From positions 1 to 5,294 of the forward strand of contig JAADDB010000189.1 of the NCBI GenBank assembly GCA_013154135.1: a stretch of DNA of 5,294 nt, given 5' to 3'. Origin of the DNA: Chloroflexota bacterium (lineage in GTDB: Bacteria > Chloroflexota > Anaerolineae > JAADDB01). This document shows positions 1 to 3,910 of the stretch, one piece after another. A model generated the notes under the pieces. That model saw nothing but the letters and a program-made list of their open reading frames with translations. It had not been told where the DNA came from and made no database searches. The position numbers and the translations under genes were made by a program. How positions within the stretch are numbered: the stretch's first letter is position 1; each line of letters begins with the position of its first letter.

Positions 1-92
1 CACACAAAACAGTTCTCTCCGGGAATCAAAACCGGACTTCTTCCCGTTGAATGAAATTCATACAGGTTGACGACAAAACTCGGTCGTACCTC

Positions 93-114
93 GGCGGGAT
101 GCCGGCGTCCCGCC
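93..114. repeat. Inverted repeat (7-bp arms, 8-nt loop)
   Basis: GGCGGGA at 93-99 is the exact reverse complement of TCCCGCC at 108-114, with an 8-nt loop that itself contains GCCGGC. There is no T-run on either side, so it does not look like an intrinsic terminator. It could be an operator dyad or an RNA hairpin downstream of the small membrane protein gene. Its arm and loop lengths match the dyad at 144-165. Confidence 0.4.
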
Positions 115-143
115 CCGTGCTAGAAGGGTGTTCGGCTCTGGTG

Positions 144-168
144 AGTGGGAAAGATATATCCCACTTTT
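144..168 (+). terminator. Possible terminator-like hairpin
   Basis: AGTGGGA at 144-150 pairs exactly with TCCCACT at 159-165 across an 8-nt AT-rich loop. The plus strand continues with T's (165-168), giving a weak intrinsic-terminator shape for plus-strand transcription entering from the left edge. On the minus strand no T-run follows, so it is a poor terminator for the gene ending at 224. The 3' arm also forms the start of the 31-bp repeat at 159-189, so an operator role is an alternative. Confidence 0.3.
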
Positions 169-189
169 CCAAGCCGCCACGCTTTGTCC
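159..189 (-). repeat. 31-bp direct repeat, copy downstream of small membrane gene
   Basis: Read on the minus strand the pattern is GGACAAA-N5-GCGG-N-TTGGAAAAG-N-GGGA. The same pattern with the same internal spacing occurs at 750-780; by eye about 25 of 31 positions agree without gaps. This copy lies about 35 nt past the stop codon of the small membrane protein gene. The two copies bracket that gene in the same orientation. Function unknown: a shared regulatory element, or a footprint of duplication or insertion. Confidence 0.5.
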
Positions 190-223
190 AAAGTCCAACA
201 AAGTAGAAGCACTTGTGCAACCC

Positions 224-712
224 CTATAAGCGCATCAGGCGAGTGGCCGTGAGCAAGAGGCCAAAGAGGAGGGCAGCCGCGCCGGCGAATTCCAATGCGC
301 CTGAGGGCAACATGGAAAAAATCACGCCCAGGAAAATAAGCCCGCCGGCCAACTGCAAATTCGTCTCCGGCCGAATACGTCCGATATCGAAGATGGTCAG
401 ACTAAACCCCGTCATGGCCAGCGCTTCGACTCCCAGGGTCAACGCGGGATGAGGGGGGTAGAAGCTGAAGATACCGCTGGCGAACAGCAAGATCGCAACC
501 AAAGCGTACTTGAATTGATGGTTCAGTTGGTAAAGACAAAGAACCCCATAGGCCAAAATGAGTTTGATAATGCCCCAGTAGATAAAGGCCATGGGCAAAG
601 GCACAGTTTCAATCCCCAAGTACAGGCCGAGAAGGATGAGAGGGTAGAAGAAGCCCATGCCTGTCCCGTATACCAACACGCGCACACAGCGTGATCCTGT
701 TGAAGTGGACAT
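224..712 (-). CDS. Small multi-pass membrane protein of unknown function
   Basis: Encodes a 162-residue, very hydrophobic protein that I do not recognise. By eye there are about six membrane-spanning stretches (near residues 12-33, 40-61, 67-85, 90-111, 118-134 and 139-158). They are linked by short loops, one with a YPPHP motif near 85-89 and one with DIGRIRPETN near 109-118. There is no signal peptide distinct from the first helix and no obvious catalytic or metal-binding cluster; the two cysteines (C9, C59) are not arranged as a motif. The start at 712 is chosen over an in-frame ATG at 763 because GGAGGTGA stands 5 nt before it (from GGAGG), and the extra 17 residues would be hydrophilic and read through that site. 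It lies on the same strand as the YeeE-like transporter, 237 bp downstream, but a terminator stands between them, so co-transcription would need read-through. It is bracketed by 31-bp repeats. The coding call is firm; the function is open. Confidence 0.8.
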   Translation of the reverse strand: MSTSTGSRCVRVLVYGTGMGFFYPLILLGLYLGIETVPLPMAFIYWGIIKLILAYGVLCLYQLNHQFKYALVAILLFASGIFSFYPPHPALTLGVEALAMTGFSLTIFDIGRIRPETNLQLAGGLIFLGVIFSMLPSGALEFAGAAALLFGLLLTATRLMRL

Positions 713-714
713 TG

Positions 715-722
715 TCACCTCC
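715..722 (-). promoter_or_regulatory. Shine-Dalgarno that sets the start at 712
   Basis: The minus strand reads GGAGGTGA followed by CA and ATG, leaving 5 nt between GGAGG and the start codon. This near-perfect anti-16S match supports the 162-residue start rather than the ATG at 763. Confidence 0.8.
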
Positions 723-749
723 AATTTCTCCCCTGGATGATCTCGACTC

Positions 750-780
750 TCCCTCTTTTCCAAACCGCTAGATTTTGTCC
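750..780 (-). repeat. 31-bp direct repeat, copy upstream of small membrane gene
   Basis: Second copy of the GGACAAA-N5-GCGG-N-TTGGAAAAG-N-GGGA pattern seen at 159-189, in the same orientation and of identical length. It ends 37 nt before the start codon at 712. TTGGAA inside it could be read as a -35 box, but I find only a weak -10 (GATCAT at 15-nt spacing), so a promoter call is not secure. The position in front of the gene suits an operator or promoter-associated element. Confidence 0.5.
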
Positions 781-890
781 CACGCCCAGCCCTGGATGGG
801 CCGGCAAAACCCGGCCTCCCTTAGTGGCGGACAGGTCTGACCTTCAGCGGGGCACCGACATTCTCTCCTCCCTGGGCCGGGCACAGCGCG

Positions 891-916
891 AAAAGGGCGC
901 CCGCGTAGGGCGCCCT
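891..916 (-). terminator. Intrinsic terminator of the YeeE-like gene
   Basis: On the minus strand AGGGCGCC (916-909) pairs with GGCGCCCT (901-894) around a 7-nt loop. This 8-bp, almost pure GC stem runs directly into a T-run (894-891, the first T paired). The hairpin begins 33 nt past the stop codon at 950, the expected place for a rho-independent terminator. The T-run is short, so some read-through towards the small membrane protein gene at 712 is possible. Confidence 0.75.
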
Positions 917-949
917 GGATGCCGTTGTCCAGACGCAGGATCGGCATGT

Positions 950-2554
950 TTACTTCTGAGCCAAATCGTACAGTTCCTTCTCCAGCGCGATGACCTCGTC
1001 GAGCCGGCCCTCCTTCTCCAGTTTCTTCAAGCGGGCCAGGTACATGTCCTCGGAGTTCATGCGGAAGAGGTCGTTCACCGAGACGCCCACGTTCTTCGCG
1101 CCTCGCCGCATGGCCCAGAGGAACATGTAGCCCCAGAAGAGGACATACAGGAGCCAGATGAGGGCTTGAAGCGCCGGGCTCTTGGGTGCGATGAGCGCCG
1201 GGACGAAGGTCGTGGGAGCATAATGCCCACTGGCCATCAGGCCATCCCAGAAATCGCGGGCCAGGGTGTAGGGCAAGTAGCCCAGGTAGAAGAAGGGCCA
1301 AATGAGCAAGCCCGTGATGTACAGGAGGCCCGTGCGGCCGTAGTTGCGGAACTCACAACCGATCATCAAGATAGTGCCCAGACCCAAGAGCAAACCACCG
1401 AAGATGTCCATGGAGAGAGTGGTGTTCTCTCGGATAGAGGTGCCCACATGGTGGAACTCAGGGCCCACATATCCCTCGGCAAAGGCCTTTGTCGCCCAGT
1501 GGTGCCCCTCCATGATGCCGAAGACGGCAAAACCGATGAGCATGACAAAGCTCACCAGGAAGATGTGGAGGGAGAGGGCCGCAAAGGGCTGGAAGGAGAT
1601 CATCAGGGTGCGCAGGGAGTAAGTAGCCCGCCAGCGGCGGCCCGCTTGGCCTTCACCCTTCTCCATTTCCCGCCCCAGCTCAGGGTTAATGAGCCCACAC
1701 TCGGTGCCGAACCCGGTCTTCGCCACCGATGCACCCAACAGGGCACCGATGATGATGAGCAGGATGATGTTCGGCACGTTCTTCCCCACGCTGAGCATGT
1801 TCTTGTAGATCTTCGTCTTCTCCAGGCTGTCGGCCCAACCCATACGGACCGCATAATCGTTGCCGGCAAAGGTCGTGTAGAGGACGACTGCCAAAACGAG
1901 GAGCAAGAACGCGTACAGAGCCAAACGCAGGCCGGGATTACTGGGCTTGTCGGAATACGTAAGGCCGTCGCCCCAGCCCAGATCCTTCACTTGTTCCACA
2001 TACCACTTTGTTTCCTGACTCTTGAAGTACTGGGAAAGATTGAGGTTGCGCAAGATAATGAACCCGACAAGGGCCCCCAACGTGGCAAAGAGCATCACAA
2101 CCCAGCTCTTCAAGTTCATGGCGGCCCAACCACCCAAGAGATGGTGGAGGGTACAGCCACCCGCCACACGGGTGCCCCAGGCGAAGAGGAACGCGCCAAC
2201 CGCGGTTGCTACCAACGTTCCCTTAGGATAACGCGGCCAGGTGCGCAGCTCACCTTCCAACCAGGCCAGAACGAACGCGGCGATAAGAGCACCGATAATG
2301 ACCCATTGAATGGCGGGCTGATAATCGGGCTTGGTCGCGATGAGGCTGTGGCCGAACAACGTTGTCTCCACGTTGGCCAACATCCGGGCCATACCGCTGG
2401 TCACACCGATGAACTTGTGCTTCGGGTGTCCCAGAGGAACAAACATGTAGTTGATGATCTCGGCCACACCGGTCAGCACACCGGCCGTCCACCAGGGCCA
2501 CTGCTTCTTCAACCAACCGACATTGGCGTAGCCGTTACGTAGGTTAACAGCCAT
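950..2554 (-). CDS. YeeE/YedE-family sulfur-compound membrane transporter
   Basis: A 534-residue integral membrane protein of the YeeE/YedE family (Pfam Sulf_transp, formerly DUF395), whose studied members import thiosulfate; YedE homologues are linked to selenium metabolism. The two half-repeats of the family are visible. In the first, the hallmark GTRVAGGCT (127-135, C134) precedes a helix. In the second, GALLGASVAKTGFGTECG (270-287, C286) is followed by LMIGCEFRNYGRTG (396-409, C400). About ten to twelve membrane segments can be drawn. The tail (about 496-534) is charged and helical (LKKLEKEGRLDEVIALEKEL) and probably cytoplasmic. Studied YeeE/YedE proteins are about 350-400 residues; the extra length lies mainly in a hydrophilic stretch near 172-206, a loop near 236-255 and the tail. 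The start at 2554 is preferred over an in-frame ATG at 2590 because AAGGAGG lies 7 nt before it, inside the longer reading. It is divergent from a LysR regulator that probably controls it. The substrate (thiosulfate, other sulfur anion or selenium species) cannot be told from sequence. Confidence 0.9.
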   Translation of the reverse strand: MAVNLRNGYANVGWLKKQWPWWTAGVLTGVAEIINYMFVPLGHPKHKFIGVTSGMARMLANVETTLFGHSLIATKPDYQPAIQWVIIGALIAAFVLAWLEGELRTWPRYPKGTLVATAVGAFLFAWGTRVAGGCTLHHLLGGWAAMNLKSWVVMLFATLGALVGFIILRNLNLSQYFKSQETKWYVEQVKDLGWGDGLTYSDKPSNPGLRLALYAFLLLVLAVVLYTTFAGNDYAVRMGWADSLEKTKIYKNMLSVGKNVPNIILLIIIGALLGASVAKTGFGTECGLINPELGREMEKGEGQAGRRWRATYSLRTLMISFQPFAALSLHIFLVSFVMLIGFAVFGIMEGHHWATKAFAEGYVGPEFHHVGTSIRENTTLSMDIFGGLLLGLGTILMIGCEFRNYGRTGLLYITGLLIWPFFYLGYLPYTLARDFWDGLMASGHYAPTTFVPALIAPKSPALQALIWLLYVLFWGYMFLWAMRRGAKNVGVSVNDLFRMNSEDMYLARLKKLEKEGRLDEVIALEKELYDLAQK

Positions 2555-2558
2555 GCCG

Positions 2559-2568
2559 CCTCCTCCTT
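2559..2568 (-). promoter_or_regulatory. Shine-Dalgarno of the YeeE-like gene
   Basis: The minus strand reads AAGGAGGAGG ahead of GCGGC and ATG. AAGGAGG ends 7 nt before the start codon at 2554, an ideal spacing, which rules against the upstream ATG at 2590. The site lies only 4 nt past a predicted stem-loop in the leader. Confidence 0.8.
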
Positions 2569-2571
2569 CCT

Positions 2572-2612
2572 TCCAGTTTGTGGAAATCATTGGGGGATTT
2601 CACGCGTCTGGA
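2572..2612 (-). promoter_or_regulatory. Predicted leader stem-loop next to the ribosome binding site
   Basis: On the transcript sense (minus) strand, TCCAG (2612-2608) pairs with CTGGA (2576-2572). Inside it GTGAAATC (2603-2596) pairs with GATTT and CAC (2588-2580), with a single bulged C and a 7-nt loop CCCCAAT. A small internal loop (ACGC opposite AAA) separates the two stems. The 41-nt structure fills most of the leader between the promoter at 2633-2660 and the Shine-Dalgarno. I do not recognise it as a known riboswitch. It may set translation efficiency or mRNA stability, or bind a factor; its role is inference. Confidence 0.4.
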
Positions 2613-2632
2613 CAACAGCATTCCACTTCCTC

Positions 2633-2660
2633 ATTATAAAATGCTCTGAGCGGGTATCAA
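2633..2660 (-). promoter_or_regulatory. Sigma-70-type promoter of the YeeE-like gene
   Basis: On the minus strand TTGATA (2660-2655) is followed after 16 nt by a perfect TATAAT (2638-2633). Transcription would begin near 2626, giving a leader of about 72 nt before the start codon at 2554. It is the best promoter-like sequence in the window. Its spacer is one base short of the optimum, which fits a promoter helped by an activator, and LysR-type dyads lie directly upstream. Confidence 0.75.
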
Positions 2661-2670
2661 GACCCCTTTG

Positions 2671-2698
2671 CTTATCCCCACTATAAGTAATGTCTTAT
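2671..2698. promoter_or_regulatory. Probable LysR-type operator (overlapping CTTAT/ATAAG dyads)
   Basis: Three half-sites follow one another: CTTAT (2671-2675), ATAAG (2683-2687) and CTTAT (2694-2698). The first two form CTTAT-N7-ATAAG, which contains the T-N11-A spacing (T2673, A2685) typical of LysR-family boxes. The second and third form ATAAG-N6-CTTAT. Relative to a start near 2626 the dyad centres lie at about -53 and -65, where LysR proteins bind to activate a divergent target. A further CTTAT at 2727-2731 is 33 bp from the third half-site, on the same helix face. I infer that the LysR product of 2906-3910 binds here. Confidence 0.55.
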
Positions 2699-2770
2699 GC
2701 CTCCACGAAAATTTGCGTTATTTCCACTTATGGAGTAGGGTGATAGGCACACGGGATCATGGGCAATAAC

Positions 2771-2803
2771 GGTGGGCAATGGCAGACGTCCTGCAAGCCC
2801 ACC
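2771..2803. repeat. Nested inverted repeat upstream of the LysR gene
   Basis: GGTGGGC (2771-2777) pairs exactly with GCCCACC (2797-2803). Inside, GCAG (2782-2785) pairs with CTGC (2791-2794) around the loop ACGTC. No T-run follows on either strand, so it is not an intrinsic terminator. It may be a leader structure of the LysR mRNA if transcription starts upstream of it, or a protein-binding dyad. Confidence 0.35.
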
Positions 2804-2905
2804 TTACGCATTTCGTCCATGTCCACCTCCAACGGGCTCATCTTGATCGTCAATCGTTACTTGCTACGTCTTCACCAGCCTTTATGGGCATAGGAACAGG
2901 GAGCC

Positions 2906-3910
2906 ATGCTCAGCTTATATCAACTGCGCATTTTCCTGACCGTCGCAGAAGAGGAGAACCTGACCCGGGCCGCGGAGCGCCTATACCTCACCCAACCCGC
3001 CGTCAGTCAACATATCCGGGCCCTGGAGAAACAAATGGGCGTGCCCCTCTTCTACCGGAGCCGACGAGGCATGACCCTCACTCCTGCCGGGGAAGCCCTT
3101 GTAGATTACGCTCAGCGAATCCTCCGCCTTACGGCCGAAGCGCACCAAGCCGTTCTCGCGGCCAGCGACAAGGCCACCGGAGAGCTCTACGTGGGTGCCA
3201 GCCCCGGAGCCGGCCCCTGTTTGATGCCCACCTGGATTAAGGCCTTCCACGAACACTACCCCAAGATGTTCATCCACCTGAAAACCGGTCCGACACCCAC
3301 CATTGTCCGCGCGCTCACGCGTGGGGATGTGGAAATTGCCATCGTCGAAGGGGAGGTGGAAAGCACTGCCTTTAACATCACCCCCCTTTGGGACGAGGAA
3401 ATAGTCATCGTGGTGGGGCAGAGGCACGCGTGGTGGGGACGAGCGGATATCAACCCGGAAATGCTCCGAGGCCAAGCCTTCATCGTGCGCGAGCAGGGGA
3501 GTTTAACCCGGCTGTGGGAAGAGAAGACCCTCGCGCGCTTCGGCATCACCCCTCGCGTGGTGGCAGAATTCGACAGTCCGTTGACGATCAAGCGCGCGGT
3601 TCAGTCGGGCCTGGGGATCGCGCTGTTGCCCCGTTTCGCGATCCGTCAAGAGGTGCAAGCGGGGCTACTTCACCCCGTCCGGCTTCAGAATGAAACCCTC
3701 TACCGAACGCTGAAGCTTCTCTGGACCGCGGAAACCCTCCACAACCCCGCGGCCAAAGCCTTCTTGCAGATCCTTTCCGCGGAATTTCCCCACATCAGCG
3801 TTCAGATCCTGGGACTTACGCAGAAGGGCGGACGTCGGACGAGTGGCCCCTTACGGCACCGCTCGCACCCGGGTGAGAAAGAGGAAGTTCCGTCCGTCCG
3901 GTCGGAGTAA
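2906..3910 (+). CDS. LysR-family transcriptional regulator
   Basis: A 334-residue LysR-type regulator. The N-terminal winged helix-turn-helix is clear: residues 1-60 read like the family (MLSLYQLRIFLTVAE, then NLTRAAERLYLTQPAVSQHI at about 18-37, then LEKQMGVPLFYR and LTPAGEAL). A linker helix follows (about 62-90), then the effector-binding domain from about 92 (GELYVGASPGAGPCLMP) to about 297, with the usual GLGIALLPRFAI near 235-246. Family members are usually about 290-330 residues; the last 35 or so (from about 300) are basic, look non-homologous and partly overlap the 3' end of the opposite gene. The start is fixed: an in-frame TAG lies at 2891-2893 and this is the first ATG after it. 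The ribosome site is modest (TAGGAA at 2891-2896, or GGGAG very close to the ATG). It is divergent from the YeeE-like transporter, its most likely target, with a sulfur metabolite as plausible co-inducer. It could be CysB-, CysL- or CbbR-like; the sequence does not decide. Confidence 0.9.
   Translation: MLSLYQLRIFLTVAEEENLTRAAERLYLTQPAVSQHIRALEKQMGVPLFYRSRRGMTLTPAGEALVDYAQRILRLTAEAHQAVLAASDKATGELYVGASPGAGPCLMPTWIKAFHEHYPKMFIHLKTGPTPTIVRALTRGDVEIAIVEGEVESTAFNITPLWDEEIVIVVGQRHAWWGRADINPEMLRGQAFIVREQGSLTRLWEEKTLARFGITPRVVAEFDSPLTIKRAVQSGLGIALLPRFAIRQEVQAGLLHPVRLQNETLYRTLKLLWTAETLHNPAAKAFLQILSAEFPHISVQILGLTQKGGRRTSGPLRHRSHPGEKEEVPSVRSE

Larger units (their letters stand above)
1..223. other. Left-edge noncoding stretch with hairpins and a repeat
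   Basis: I see no convincing gene here. The only open frame of note runs on the minus strand from a TTG at 220 to 26. It has no Shine-Dalgarno, and its product (64 residues) looks like no family I know. The stretch does hold three structured elements: a perfect 7-bp inverted repeat at 93-114, a second of identical geometry at 144-165 followed by four T's on the plus strand, and a 31-bp sequence at 159-189 that recurs at 750-780. A short palindrome (ATGAA-A-TTCAT, 51-61) is also present. Because it follows a minus-strand gene, the stretch may contain the 3' end signals of that gene, or control signals for a gene beyond the left edge. Confidence 0.5.
2555..2905. other. Divergent control region between transporter and LysR gene
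   Basis: A 351-bp gap. The left half holds the transporter's ribosome binding site, leader stem-loop, promoter and the operator dyads. The right half (about 2740-2905) has no secure gene. It contains TGGGCAAT twice, 13 bp apart (2760-2767 and 2773-2780), a nested hairpin at 2771-2803, and short overlapping open frames. Candidate plus-strand promoters for the LysR gene are weak: TTGCGT-N17-TAGGGT (2713-2741) and TTGATC-N16-TACGTC (2843-2870). On the minus strand a 30-codon frame from 2820 to 2728 has GGAGGTGG 4 nt before its ATG and could encode a small peptide; I do not call it as a gene. Confidence 0.6.

Noticed and set aside
26..220. A 64-codon minus-strand frame after the small membrane protein
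   Set aside because: It starts at TTG without a ribosome site, spans both hairpins and the repeat, and resembles no family.
799..816. GGCCGG-N6-CCGGCC hairpin between the terminator and the small membrane protein gene
   Set aside because: A clean 6-bp dyad, but short, GC-only and without a T-run, so chance in GC-rich DNA is a fair explanation.
737..2542. A 601-codon open frame on the plus strand opposite the YeeE-like gene
   Set aside because: It mirrors the transporter gene almost exactly, has no ribosome site, and its product is a low-complexity mix rich in H, Q, E, G and P typical of antisense readings of GC-rich membrane genes. The minus-strand frame has family motifs, promoter, ribosome site and terminator.
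2713..2870. Candidate LysR promoters TTGCGT-N17-TAGGGT and TTGATC-N16-TACGTC
   Set aside because: Each has a poor -10 box, so neither is listed as a promoter; they are mentioned only within the control region.
2759..2893. A 44-codon plus-strand frame ending at the TAG in frame with the LysR gene
   Set aside because: Weak ribosome site and no family resemblance. Considered as a leader peptide or lost N-terminus of LysR, but LysR proteins normally begin exactly where the 2906 ATG does.
2779..3240. A 153-codon plus-strand frame overlapping the start of the LysR gene
   Set aside because: Most of it lies in another frame of the clearly identified DNA-binding domain, and it shows only arginine/proline-rich low-complexity sequence.
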